Assembly: GCF_000701425.1 (NCBI RefSeq)
Contig: NZ_JNIW01000001.1
Coordinates: 95,654-159,653 of the forward strand
Source: Deinococcus frigens DSM 12807
Lineage (GTDB): Bacteria > Deinococcota > Deinococci > Deinococcales > Deinococcaceae
DNA: 64,000 nt
Direction: 5' to 3'
Below are positions 33,786 to 42,439 of this stretch, piece by piece (the stretch's first letter is position 1; the number at the start of each line of letters is the position of its first letter). The position numbers and the translations under genes were made by a program. The notes beneath the pieces are model-generated. The model was not told the origin of the DNA. It saw only the letters and a list, made by a program, of their open reading frames with translations, and did no database searches.

Positions 33786-35222
33786 ATGTCCCATGCCCCC
33801 CGACACCCGCAGGCCACCACCCGCAGTCAGCAGATGCTGCCGCGTGGCCACCGCGCCCCCAAATGGGCCGACGTTCCTGACGAAAAGTGGTACGACTGGA
33901 AATGGCAGCTCAAGAACCGCATCAATTCCGTCTCAGAGCTGGAGGAAGTCATCCGCCTGACCGAGAGCGAACACGCTGGAGCCAGCGCCGAGGGCATCTT
34001 CCGGCTGGACATCACGCCGTATTTTGCCTCGCTGATGGACGCCGATGATCCCACCTGCCCGGTGCGCCGTCAGGTGATCCCCACGCACCACGAGCTAGAG
34101 CCGTTTATGTCCATGATGGAAGACTCGCTGGCCGAGGACAAGCACAGCCCCGTCCCCGGCCTGGTCCACCGCTACCCGGACCGCGTGCTGATGCTGGTGA
34201 CCACACAATGCGCCAGCTACTGCCGCTACTGCACCCGCAGCCGCATCGTGGGTGATCCCACCGAGACGTTTAATCCCGCCGAGTACGAGGCACAACTGAA
34301 GTACCTGCGGAACACGCCCCAGGTGCGCGACGTGCTGCTGTCCGGCGGCGATCCGCTGACCCTCGCGCCGAAAGTGCTGGGGCGGCTGCTCTCGGAACTC
34401 CGCAAGATCGAGCATATCGAGATCATCCGCATTGGCACCCGCGTTCCGGTCTTTATGCCCATGCGCGTGACCGAGGAACTGTGCGACGTGCTGGCAGAAA
34501 ACCACCCGCTGTGGATGAACATTCACGTCAACCACCCCAAGGAAATCACCCCCGAAGTGGCCGACGCCTGTGACCGCCTGACCCGCGCAGGCGTGCCGCT
34601 GGGCAACCAGAGCGTTCTCTTGAGGGGCATCAATGACCATCCGGTGATCATGCAAAAGCTGCTGCGCGAGCTGGTCAAGATTCGGGTGCGCCCGTATTAC
34701 ATCTACCAGTGTGACCTCGTTCACGGGGCGGGCCACCTGCGAACCACCGTCAGCAAGGGGCTGGAGATCATGGAGAGCCTGCGCGGGCATACCTCCGGCT
34801 ACAGCATTCCCACCTACGTGGTGGACGCACCCGGCGGCGGCGGCAAGATTCCGGTTGCGCCCAATTATGTCCTCTCGCACAGCCCCGACAAGCTGATTCT
34901 GCGGAACTTTGAGGGCTACATCGCCGCGTACACCGAACCCACCGACTACACCGGGCCGGACATGATGGTTCCCGAAGACTGGGAGCGCAAGGAACCCGGT
35001 CAGAGCGGCATTTACGGCTTGATGCAGGGCGAGCGCATTTCCATTGAACCCGCCGGATTCAGCGAGACGCACCACCGCCCCGGCGAGGTGAGCCACCGCC
35101 TGAACAGCCGTGAGGACAAATGGGCGGCGTATGGCGTGGGCGCACCGAACGCGGCCAGCGTCAGCGACACCTCGCCGGATGGGAAGGTCAATGTGCCGAT
35201 TCCGGTGCATAGCGGGGATTAG
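33786..35222 (+). CDS. kamA: lysine 2,3-aminomutase
   Basis: Radical SAM, PLP-dependent enzyme converting L-lysine to L-beta-lysine. The 478-residue product has CASYCRYCTRSR with the three cluster cysteines C142, C146 and C149, and GHLRTTVSKGLEIME with the PLP lysine K324. N-terminal WYDWKWQLKNRI is typical of KamA. The start at ATG 33786 is chosen for the GGAGG before it. An adjacent aminotransferase suggests a pathway using beta-lysine or lysine. A C-terminal stretch after residue 420 is longer than in clostridial KamA. Confidence 0.93.
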   Translation: MSHAPRHPQATTRSQQMLPRGHRAPKWADVPDEKWYDWKWQLKNRINSVSELEEVIRLTESEHAGASAEGIFRLDITPYFASLMDADDPTCPVRRQVIPTHHELEPFMSMMEDSLAEDKHSPVPGLVHRYPDRVLMLVTTQCASYCRYCTRSRIVGDPTETFNPAEYEAQLKYLRNTPQVRDVLLSGGDPLTLAPKVLGRLLSELRKIEHIEIIRIGTRVPVFMPMRVTEELCDVLAENHPLWMNIHVNHPKEITPEVADACDRLTRAGVPLGNQSVLLRGINDHPVIMQKLLRELVKIRVRPYYIYQCDLVHGAGHLRTTVSKGLEIMESLRGHTSGYSIPTYVVDAPGGGGKIPVAPNYVLSHSPDKLILRNFEGYIAAYTEPTDYTGPDMMVPEDWERKEPGQSGIYGLMQGERISIEPAGFSETHHRPGEVSHRLNSREDKWAAYGVGAPNAASVSDTSPDGKVNVPIPVHSGD

Positions 35223-35251
35223 GGCGGCTTTGCCGCTGTCTAAGGGCCAAG

Positions 35252-35682
35252 GGGTCTAAGGGCTAGGGACGGGACCGAGACATTTGATAAGGGCCATCAG
35301 TTTGGCGGAGAGGACTTTGGCCTGCTGGCGAATATGGGCCAGATCATCTGCGGTTAGATAGTGGAGGCGGTGGGCGATCTGAGAGGCGCTGATCACTTCA
35401 AACAGGCGGCCACGCGAGATCATCAGGAACCGGATGAACTCACGGTCTGTCCCCCGGCCCCGGCCCTCAGCACTGTTTAGAGAAATGGACACAGCCGCCC
35501 GCCGCATCTGATTGGTCAGTCCGAACCGCTCATGGTTTGCAAACCCCTCGGATACGCGGTAAATCTCAGCGGCGAAATCAAGTGCCAGTGAATAAACACC
35601 CAGCTCCTCAAACGGAAAATACGTTTCATCTACTTCCAAACCCTACCCTTCAGCTCATTTCTCCTGTCGTTCCCTTAGACCC
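35252..35682. repeat. inverted repeats flanking the four-helix-bundle gene
   Basis: GGGTCTAAGGG (35252-35262) and CCCTTAGACCC (35672-35682) are inverse complements placed at both ends of the small minus-strand gene. With one bulged base the match extends to about 14 bp. This delimits a cassette of about 430 bp inserted between kamA and the aminotransferase gene. Confidence 0.6.
35256..35639 (-). CDS. four-helix bundle protein (23S rRNA IVS-type)
   Basis: A 127-residue all-helical protein of the family first seen in intervening sequences of 23S rRNA genes. The family pattern FEELGVYSLALDFAAEIYRVS, FGLTNQMRRAAVSISLNSAEGRGR and EFIRFLMISRGRLFEVISASQIA is clear. Such proteins probably bind nucleic acid, but their function is unknown. 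It lies on the strand opposite to both neighbours and is enclosed by inverted repeats, as if it were a mobile cassette. Confidence 0.88.
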   Translation of the reverse strand: MEVDETYFPFEELGVYSLALDFAAEIYRVSEGFANHERFGLTNQMRRAAVSISLNSAEGRGRGTDREFIRFLMISRGRLFEVISASQIAHRLHYLTADDLAHIRQQAKVLSAKLMALIKCLGPVPSP

Positions 35683-35719
35683 TTGACCCTCAGACCTTTA
35701 GACCTCCGAAGGAGCAGCC

Positions 35720-37108
35720 ATGACCACTGCCACCAAAGCCCGCCAACCCATCCTCAAAACCGCCCTCCCTGGCCCGAAGACCAAGGCCATCATGGACCGC
35801 GACGCCCAGCACCTGTCCACTTCCTACACGCGCCCGTATCCCTTCGTGCCGGACCACGGCGAGGGCGTGTGGCTGTCTGACCCGGACGGCAATACCATGC
35901 TGGATTTCTTCGCGGGCATCGCTGTGTCCACCACCGGCCACGCCCACCCGCATGTGGTGAGGGCCGTGCAGGAGCAGATCACCAAGTTCACGCACGTCTG
36001 CCTGTCCGACTACCCGCAGGAAATCACCACCAGCCTCGCGGAGCGTCTGGTCAAACATGTGGAGCGGCCCCTGCCCGATGGAAGCACGGAGAAGTGGCGT
36101 GTCTTCTTCGGCAACTCTGGCGCGGAGGCTGTGGAGGCCGCCGTCAAGCTGGCCCGCAACCATACCGGACGCAGCCACATCATCTCCACGATGGGCAGTT
36201 TCCACGGGCGCACCTACGGCGCGATCACGCTGACGGGCAGCAAGACCAAGTACAAGCGCGGCTTTGGGCCGCTGCTGCCCGCCGTGTCGCATGTGCCGTA
36301 TCCCAATCCCTTCCGCCCGCCGCTGGGGTCCACCCCCGAAGCCTGCGGTCAGGCCGTGCTGAACCACATCCGCGAGTTATTCGTGGGTGTCATTCCCGCC
36401 GATGAGGTCGCCGCCATCATCGTGGAACCCATGCAGGGCGAGGGCGGATACATCGTGCCGCCTGCCGACTTCCTGCCCGGCTTGCGGGTGCTGTGCGACG
36501 AACACGGCATCATGCTTATCTACGATGAGGTGCAGGCCGGAATGGGCCGCACCGGCAAGATGTTCTCTTATCAGCAGTTTGAAATTTACGGCGAGGTTCA
36601 GCCCGACATGATCACGGTGGCGAAGGGAATCGCCTCGGGGATGCCCATTTCCGCGCTGCTGGCAAAGGAATCGGTGATGACCTGGCCTGTCGGCTCGCAC
36701 GGCAGCACCTATGGCGGCAACCCGGTGGCGGCGGCGGCGGCCCACGCCACCCTGGACCTGATTGAAGGCGTGGTCAAACACCCTGGCTGCGGCGAGAGCC
36801 TGATGAAGAACGCCGCCGACGTGGGCGCTTACCTGCTGTCCGAGCTGAAGGCCATGCAGTCCGAATTCCCCTTCCTGGGCGATGTGCGCGGCGAGGGGCT
36901 GTTTATCGGCATGGAATTCGTCAAGCCCGATGGTAGCCCCGACGGCCAACTGCGGGACCGCGCCAGCACCGCCATCTTCGAGCGCGGCCTCCTCAACCTG
37001 GACTGCGGCGAGGCCGTGATCCGCGTCAGCCCGCCCCTGATCCTGACGCGCGAGGATGCGGAGACGGGATTGGAAATTATGCGGGAGGCTTTGCGGGGCC
37101 TGAGCTAA
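35720..37108 (+). CDS. class III (acetylornithine/GABA-type) aminotransferase
   Basis: PLP-dependent aminotransferase of fold type I, 462 residues. The class III signature includes VFFGNSGAEAVEAAVKLAR, the Asp of LIYDEVQAGMGRTG and the Schiff-base lysine K302 in MITVAKGIASG. AAGGAG precedes ATG 35720. The position after kamA points to omega- or beta-amino group removal from lysine-derived compounds, but GABA or ornithine aminotransferase activity is equally possible. Confidence 0.9.
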   Translation: MTTATKARQPILKTALPGPKTKAIMDRDAQHLSTSYTRPYPFVPDHGEGVWLSDPDGNTMLDFFAGIAVSTTGHAHPHVVRAVQEQITKFTHVCLSDYPQEITTSLAERLVKHVERPLPDGSTEKWRVFFGNSGAEAVEAAVKLARNHTGRSHIISTMGSFHGRTYGAITLTGSKTKYKRGFGPLLPAVSHVPYPNPFRPPLGSTPEACGQAVLNHIRELFVGVIPADEVAAIIVEPMQGEGGYIVPPADFLPGLRVLCDEHGIMLIYDEVQAGMGRTGKMFSYQQFEIYGEVQPDMITVAKGIASGMPISALLAKESVMTWPVGSHGSTYGGNPVAAAAAHATLDLIEGVVKHPGCGESLMKNAADVGAYLLSELKAMQSEFPFLGDVRGEGLFIGMEFVKPDGSPDGQLRDRASTAIFERGLLNLDCGEAVIRVSPPLILTREDAETGLEIMREALRGLS

Positions 37109-37127
37109 AACCCCAGGCAGTTGAAAG

Positions 37128-37175
37128 ACCCTTTACCCAACTCCATCTTTGCGATGGTCTGGGTGAGGGGCTTTT
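37128..37175 (+). terminator. terminator after the aminotransferase gene
   Basis: CCCTTTACCCA (about 37129-37139) pairs, with G-U pairs, to TGGGTGAGGGG (37160-37170), with an inner CCATC/GATGG hairpin, followed by CTTTTC. It sits between convergent genes and may serve both. Confidence 0.6.
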
Positions 37176-37772
37176 CTATGCGTTGCTCTGAAAAACTCCG
37201 TCGTAAACATCATCCAGCGTTAAAGTCGTGCCCAGATACGCTAACTCGATCTCACCCGCGTCGCTCAATTCCCGCTCGCCCCAACTGTCGTCCGGCTGCC
37301 GCTCAATGGCCCGGACGAGGCGGGTATCGGTTTCCACGATCAGGTAGGTTTGCAAGCTTGCCAGACTGGTGTAGGCCCAGATCTTGTCGGTCAGGTCCGT
37401 GTGGCGGGTGCGTGGGCTGAGGACTTCCACGATCAGGCTGGGGGCGCTGATGCTCGCTGCCCTGCCGTCCACCTTCTCGCAGGTGGCGACGACATCGGGG
37501 TAGTAGTAGACCCGCTTGCCCACGGGCGTGGTGCAGTTCACGCGCATGTCGGACTGGTAGATAGAGCAGCGTCGTTTTTTCGTGCTGGGGCCAAGCGCCA
37601 GAATCAGATTGACGCACACCTCGCCGTGCCGACTGCTGGCCCCCGCCTGCGCCAGCGTGTCGCCGTGCAGCGCGTACACGTAACCGCCGACATACTCGCG
37701 CTTGACCGGGCTGAGTTCCTCGCTCGCCAGGTATTCCTCCTCGGTCATGTGCTGGTATGCAGGCTCGCTCAT
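37176..37772 (-). CDS. Uma2 family endonuclease-like protein
   Basis: A 198-residue PD-(D/E)XK-fold protein of the Uma2 (DUF820) family, common in Deinococcus and cyanobacteria, of unknown function. Family landmarks are MTEEEYLASEEL, SDMRVNCTTPVGKRVYYYPDVVATCE with the catalytic-type Asp, and PSLIVEVLSPRTRHTDLTDKIWAY with Glu-Val and a conserved lysine. It stands alone. Confidence 0.88.
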   Translation of the reverse strand: MSEPAYQHMTEEEYLASEELSPVKREYVGGYVYALHGDTLAQAGASSRHGEVCVNLILALGPSTKKRRCSIYQSDMRVNCTTPVGKRVYYYPDVVATCEKVDGRAASISAPSLIVEVLSPRTRHTDLTDKIWAYTSLASLQTYLIVETDTRLVRAIERQPDDSWGERELSDAGEIELAYLGTTLTLDDVYDGVFQSNA

Positions 37773-37799
37773 GGGGTCAGTTTAGCTGCGTTTACTGAT

Positions 37800-38276
37800 T
37801 CAGCTCTGGGGCAGCACGCAAATCCCGTCCTCGTCGGTGTGAACCCTATCGCCGGGCCGCACCGTCACGCCCGCAAAAGTCAGGACCACATCCCGCTCCC
37901 CCACGTCCGCCTTGCCGCTGCGCCGGGGATGGGCGGCCAGCGCCCGGATGCCGATGGGCATGGTTGCCAACTGCGCCGTGTCGCGCACGCAGCCGTGGAC
38001 GATGATGCCCGCCCAGCCGTACTGCACGCCCAGCCCGGCCAGTTGATCGCCCACCAGCGCGCAGTTGAGGCTGCCGCCGCCGTCCACCACCAAAACGCGG
38101 CCTTTGCCGGGTGTCTCCAGCGTGGCGCGCACCAGCGTGTTGTTCTCGTAAACGCGCAGGGTGAGGGCAGGGCCACTGAACTGCGCCTGTCCTCCAAAAT
38201 CCTGAAATACAGGCGCGAAGACCTGCGCTTCCGGGTGGGCGTCGCACAGGTCAGAGGTGGGCGTGAAGGGGGTCAT
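37800..38276 (-). CDS. rraA: ribonuclease E activity regulator RraA / HMG aldolase-like protein
   Basis: A 158-residue RraA-family protein, MTPFTPTSDLCDAHPEAQV at the start, GRVLVVDGGGSLNCALVGDQLA and GIIVHGCVRDTAQLATMPIG in the core. In enteric bacteria RraA inhibits RNase E; many homologues are instead HMG/CHA aldolases with metal-binding residues (GxxRD in HGCVRD). No RNase E context is visible. ATG 38276 is chosen because the upstream extension overlaps the neighbouring gene's sequence without support. Confidence 0.82.
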   Translation of the reverse strand: MTPFTPTSDLCDAHPEAQVFAPVFQDFGGQAQFSGPALTLRVYENNTLVRATLETPGKGRVLVVDGGGSLNCALVGDQLAGLGVQYGWAGIIVHGCVRDTAQLATMPIGIRALAAHPRRSGKADVGERDVVLTFAGVTVRPGDRVHTDEDGICVLPQS

Positions 38277-38311
38277 GCTGCATTGAACCTGTTGGGCAGG
38301 CACAGAGGCGG

Positions 38312-39442
38312 TTACTGTTCCGGGGACGCGCCTAGTGCTGGACTGGCTGCGTGTGTGTGGGCGTCGTGGATGCGCCCGTTGTGGCCGCTCAGGAAGCCGC
38401 CGTCGTAGCCGCGCCGCCACGCCATCAGCTCGGCCAGGATGCTCAGGGCCACCTCTTCGGGGGCCTCGGCACCCAGTCGCAGGCCCACTGGGGCGCGCAG
38501 GCGGGAGCGTTGCGCGTTGCCGAAGGTCACGCCTTCTGCCGCTAATTCGTCCAGCAGACCCTGGGCGCGGCTCAGCGGCCCCAGCACGCCCACGTAGGGT
38601 GCGCCAGAATTCAGCGCGTGCTGCAAGCAGGTGCGGTCCCGGTCCAGGTGGTGGTTCATGATCAGCAGGCTGGCGCGGGCGGGCGGCGTGAACTGCCCCA
38701 GTTCCTCCGGCGCGAGGTCATGCAGGATGGCCCCCGGAAAACGTCCGGGCGTGAGGTACGCGCCGCGCGGGTCGATCACATGCACCTCGTACCCCAGGTC
38801 ATGTGCCCCACGCGCCAGTGGCATGGCGTCATGTCCCGCCCCATACAGCACCAGCACGGGCGGCGGCGTGCTGATGTCGATGAACATGGGTGTTCCGTCC
38901 GGCGCGGCCAGCGTCACGGCGCGCGGCTCAAGCTGGCCCAGCCGTTCCCGTGCGGCCTGAACGGCAAAGTCGCGCAGCGGGGCGGGGGAGAGGTGGCCTG
39001 TCGTTTCCCCATCCGGCTTAATCAGGAGGCGGCCCTCGCCCTTCAGCGGCACGGCCAGCGCCGCTAGCGCCCCGTTCGCCAGCGCTCGCAGCCACGCGCC
39101 CATCACGGGGTCATCCCGATCCACCCGCTCCACCCGCACGTCCACGCTGCCGCCGCAGCCGATGCCCAGGCCCCAGGTGGCATCTTCTGACAGGTCGTAA
39201 TGGGTGATGGTGGGCGTTCCAGTGCGAATCACTTCCAGGGCCACCTCCACCACCTCCGCCTCCAGACAGCCGCCGGAGAGCATGCACACCTGCGCGCCGT
39301 CGTCCAGCACCAGCATGCGCGTTCCCTCGCGGCGGTAGGCGCTGCCCTGCACGCCCACGACGGTGGCGATGGCGGCGCGCTGGCCTCTGGCGTGGGCGGC
39401 GTTCAGGGCGTCCAGCAGGGTGCGGGTCTCGGCGGCGTTCAT
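38312..39442 (-). CDS. XdhC/CoxI family protein
   Basis: A 376-residue XdhC-like factor that in other bacteria helps insert sulfurated molybdenum cofactor into xanthine dehydrogenase-type enzymes. It has the N-terminal XdhC domain with GSAYRREGTRMLV and MLSGGCLEAEVV, and the C-terminal Rossmann-like domain with VLVLYGAGHDAMPLAR. The ATG overlaps the stop of the upstream MFS gene by four bases. No molybdenum hydroxylase is present in this window, so the client enzyme is unknown. Confidence 0.88.
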   Translation of the reverse strand: MNAAETRTLLDALNAAHARGQRAAIATVVGVQGSAYRREGTRMLVLDDGAQVCMLSGGCLEAEVVEVALEVIRTGTPTITHYDLSEDATWGLGIGCGGSVDVRVERVDRDDPVMGAWLRALANGALAALAVPLKGEGRLLIKPDGETTGHLSPAPLRDFAVQAARERLGQLEPRAVTLAAPDGTPMFIDISTPPPVLVLYGAGHDAMPLARGAHDLGYEVHVIDPRGAYLTPGRFPGAILHDLAPEELGQFTPPARASLLIMNHHLDRDRTCLQHALNSGAPYVGVLGPLSRAQGLLDELAAEGVTFGNAQRSRLRAPVGLRLGAEAPEEVALSILAELMAWRRGYDGGFLSGHNGRIHDAHTHAASPALGASPEQ

Positions 39443-40653
39443 GCGGCCTTCTGCATGGGCTGAGAAGATTTTCCGGCCCGCCACGCGCTGAACAGCGGCA
39501 GCACGGCCAGCACGGCGCAGGTGTAGGCCAGCGCCGGAAAGCCCGCGCGGGCGATCAGGAAACCGCCCAGCAGCGTTCCCGCGCCCGCCGTGATGTATCC
39601 CAGACCATCGGTGACGCCCTGCACGGCGGGAAAGTGGGTCAGCGCCTTGCTGCCCGACACAAAGGCCAGGTTCCAGCCCAGCCCCAGCAGGAACATGCTC
39701 AGGCCCAGCGCCCCTGCCCCGGGCTGCGCTGCGGTCAGGGCTGCCGCGCAGAGCAGTACTGCGCCGCCCACGTAGCCCACGCGCACGCCCAGGCGGTCAA
39801 TCAGCGGCCCGGTCAGCCAGCCGAAGCCGAACATGCCCAGGATATGCCCGCTGATCAGCGCGGCGATCCCCGTGTGGTCCATGCCCATGTTGTGCGCCCG
39901 CAGCGGCGTCAGGCTCATCAGCGTGACCATCAGGCCCTGTGCGGTGGCCAGTGCCAGCGCGGTGCTGCGAACGCCCGGCGTGCGGAACGCCTCCGAGAAA
40001 GTTGGCGTCTTGCGCGTGGCCCCGGCCACTGTCGCCGCGACGGGTTCGCGCACCGGGGTCCAGAACAGCATCAATAGCGCGGCCACGCCCAGCAGGCCGC
40101 CGCCCACCAGCCAGCCGACAATTTCGGGCGTGGTGCCGAAGGTGACGGCCAGGCGCTCGATGGGGCGCGAGAAGCCGGTCATCAAAAACGATCCCAGCAC
40201 GCTCATCAGCATCAGTGCGCCGAGAGCGGTGCCGCGCCGGTTGTCCGGCACGCTCTCGGCAGCGGCGTAACGTGCCTGCTGGTAACCGCCCTGCGCCGCG
40301 CCCATCATCGACGCGCCCACCAGAAACAGCGGCGTGAGGCCCAGCTTGCCGCCAAAAAAGCCCAGCACTGCGCCCAGCGTGCCCAGCGCAAAGGCCAGCC
40401 CCAGCCCCAGCCTGCGCCCCGAACGCAGCATCAGCGCCCCGAAGAACCCCGCCGACAGCGCCGCCGACACGCTGATCAGCGTGCTGGGCAGGCCCGACAA
40501 ACTGCCAAAGCCCAGCGTGCCCATGATGATGCTCGCCAGGATGGTACTGACCGTCGTGGCCCCGGTGGCCAGCGCCTGTGCGGCGTAAAGCGGCACCAGA
40601 CGGCCCAATTCAATGCGGGATGTTTGCTGGGGGGCGGGCGCGGCTTTACTCAT
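39439..40653 (-). CDS. MFS transporter
   Basis: Major-facilitator permease of 404 residues, about 12 helices, with the N-terminal part RLVPLYAAQALATGATTVSTILASIIMG and an inter-helix loop LRSGRRLGLGLAFALG between helices 2 and 3. It overlaps the XdhC gene by four bases and so may carry a purine or molybdate-related compound. This association is inference. GTG 40668 is an alternative start. Confidence 0.85.
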   Translation of the reverse strand: MSKAAPAPQQTSRIELGRLVPLYAAQALATGATTVSTILASIIMGTLGFGSLSGLPSTLISVSAALSAGFFGALMLRSGRRLGLGLAFALGTLGAVLGFFGGKLGLTPLFLVGASMMGAAQGGYQQARYAAAESVPDNRRGTALGALMLMSVLGSFLMTGFSRPIERLAVTFGTTPEIVGWLVGGGLLGVAALLMLFWTPVREPVAATVAGATRKTPTFSEAFRTPGVRSTALALATAQGLMVTLMSLTPLRAHNMGMDHTGIAALISGHILGMFGFGWLTGPLIDRLGVRVGYVGGAVLLCAAALTAAQPGAGALGLSMFLLGLGWNLAFVSGSKALTHFPAVQGVTDGLGYITAGAGTLLGGFLIARAGFPALAYTCAVLAVLPLFSAWRAGKSSQPMQKAA

Positions 40654-40687
40654 GGGCGAGGGCCGCACAGAGGTGAAGGCGGTACGC

Positions 40688-41131
40688 TCACCCTTCCCCC
40701 TGCGCCCGCCAGCGCTCGGTGACCGCTTCCTGAAGGTAGGTGGCGGCGTCGCCGGTATTTGCGCCGGGCGTGAAGACTTTGCCCACGCCCAGTTCTTTCA
40801 GCTTGGGCAGGTCCTGATCGGGAATGATGCCGCCGCCGAAGACGATAATGTCGGTGGCGTCTTTTTCCCTCAGCAGGGCCATCACGTCGCGGAAGTAGTG
40901 CATGTGTGCGCCGGACAGCACGCTCAGGCCGATGGCGTCCACGTCCTCCTGCACGGCGGCGTTCACGATCATCTCGGCGGTCTGGCGCAGGCCAGTGTAA
41001 ATAACCTCCATCCCGGCGTCGCGCAGGGCGCGGGCCACCACTTTTGCGCCCCGGTCATGCCCATCCATGCCCGGCTTGGCGATCAGGACCCGTATCCGGC
41101 GGTCTGATATTTCACTCTTGTTGCGGTCCAT
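40688..41131 (-). CDS. cobalamin B12-binding domain protein (methylmalonyl-CoA mutase small-type)
   Basis: A 147-residue stand-alone adenosylcobalamin-binding domain, the C-terminal part of methylmalonyl-CoA mutase. The base-off ligand motif DxHxxG is D23-H25-G28 in [13 protein letters not shown], followed by [17 protein letters not shown] and [13 protein letters not shown]. In Deinococcus such domains pair with a separately encoded mutase catalytic subunit, which is not seen here. Confidence 0.92.
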   Translation of the reverse strand: MDRNKSEISDRRIRVLIAKPGMDGHDRGAKVVARALRDAGMEVIYTGLRQTAEMIVNAAVQEDVDAIGLSVLSGAHMHYFRDVMALLREKDATDIIVFGGGIIPDQDLPKLKELGVGKVFTPGANTGDAATYLQEAVTERWRAQGEG

Positions 41132-41314
41132 ACGGGCCTCCTAACGGGCGTTTGGGAGGCATTCTAGGGCATCGCTGCGGCGGCGCTGGGCTGTGGGCCG
41201 GGAAAACGGGCCGTCCGGCGCGCCGCTGTCCCGCTCTGGCAGACTTTTCTTCCGGCAAGTTGTCCTGAAGGCCCGGCCCCAGCGTCAGCCTGCCTCCTGT
41301 ACACTGCCCAGTTG

Positions 41315-41983
41315 ATGATCGTGACCATTGACGGCGTGGCGGCCAGCGGTAAATCCAGTGTGTCCTCGGGCGTGGCGCGGGCGCTGGGCGTGCCGTATGT
41401 CAGCAGCGGCCTGCTCTACCGCGCCGCGACATTGCTGGGCCTGGAGGCCGCGCTGGATCTGCACGACGCCTCTGGCCTGCTGGTCCACCTTCTGGCCCAT
41501 TCGCTGCGTCTGGAACCGCTGGCCGGGGGCAACCGCATCTGGCAGGGCGAGCGCGAGCTGACCGGCGAACTGCACTCCACGCGCGTGGATGCGGGCGTGA
41601 GCGTGGTGGCCGCGCTGCCCGAGGTACGCGGCTGGGTGGACGCCCAACTGCGCGCTCTGCCGTCCCCCTTTGTGGCCGAGGGCCGGGACATGGGCACCAA
41701 TGTCTTTCCGCACGCGGGGGCCAAGTTCTACCTGACCGCTAGCCCCCACATCCGCGCCCAGCGCCGCGCCAGCGAGCGCCCGGAAGATGTTCCCGCCATC
41801 GAGGCCGCATTGGTCCGCCGCGACGCCCTGGACCGCGTGCAGAGTGCGCCCGCCCCCGACGCGGTGGTGATCGACACCGGCCCGCTGACCCTGGACGGCG
41901 TGATTCAGACCATCCTGGCCGAGTTGCCGGAAGGACTGTGGTCTGAAAAGCAGGTTTCTGGGCGGGCCACTCCCGTCTACTAA
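41315..41983 (+). CDS. cmk: cytidylate kinase
   Basis: Phosphorylates CMP/dCMP. The 222-residue protein has the P-loop [20 protein letters not shown], the [14 protein letters not shown] region of CMP binding and [25 protein letters not shown] 41315 is nine bases after a TACACT -10 box; the TTG at 41312 gives one extra residue and is an alternative leaderless start. Confidence 0.93.
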   Translation: MIVTIDGVAASGKSSVSSGVARALGVPYVSSGLLYRAATLLGLEAALDLHDASGLLVHLLAHSLRLEPLAGGNRIWQGERELTGELHSTRVDAGVSVVAALPEVRGWVDAQLRALPSPFVAEGRDMGTNVFPHAGAKFYLTASPHIRAQRRASERPEDVPAIEAALVRRDALDRVQSAPAPDAVVIDTGPLTLDGVIQTILAELPEGLWSEKQVSGRATPVY

Positions 41984-42439
41984 ACGGTCCACCGATCTTC
42001 TAAGAGGAGCTGATTTCGCTCAGAGCGCGTATCGCCTCATCCCAACCTCTCATTTGATCGCTTGACGCTGTACCAGAGCATTTGTCCGAATGACATCAGC
42101 GGAAAAGGAGAATCCCGATGCTTCCACTCTTTCCTACGGAGCTGTGCCAGTCCCGAATACCCGGTAAAATTCACTCTCCGAGCGCGCTGGTCCGAAGCCA
42201 TGCACTTCAGTGCAAGTCTTTCAGACCTGCGCCGTCACGAAAAACTGAGCGGCTGGGCAGTAAGAAGAGGAAGCTTGGCGTGTCAAAAGAGCATCGAGCC
42301 AGAGATATGACGTGCTGATAGGCGGAGTGCTGTGGCGTTGACGGCGACTTTCAGTCGCTCCCAAACTCCTGCACTTTCAGTGCAGGGTCGTTTAGTCACT
42401 TTGTTCGGTCAAAGGTGGACAGCTCTTTTGACAGACGCT
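41984..42439. other. 456-bp gene-free region with several hairpins
   Basis: Between cmk and the end of the pseudo-subtilase gene. Short open frames exist here (for example from ATG 42118 with GGAG upstream), but their composition and lack of recognisable protein character argue against genes. The region contains a candidate inverted-repeat element (next entry) and resembles dispersed Deinococcus intergenic repeats. Homology search was not possible. Confidence 0.6.
42281..42433. repeat. 153-bp element bounded by 12-bp inverted repeats
   Basis: TGTCAAAAGAGC (42281-42292) and GCTCTTTTGACA (42422-42433) are exact inverse complements. Inside are hairpins GCGACT-TTC-AGTCGC (42344-42358) and CTGCACT-TTC-AGTGCAG (42369-42385). 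Two more of the same style lie just outside, at 42201-42214 and 42216-42226. No target-site duplication is seen. Confidence 0.55.

Noticed and set aside
42118..42318. 66-codon frame with GGAG before its ATG in the gene-free region after cmk
   Set aside because: Basic, low-complexity product, overlaps hairpins and the inverted-repeat element. Better explained as non-coding repeat, though a short protein is not excluded.
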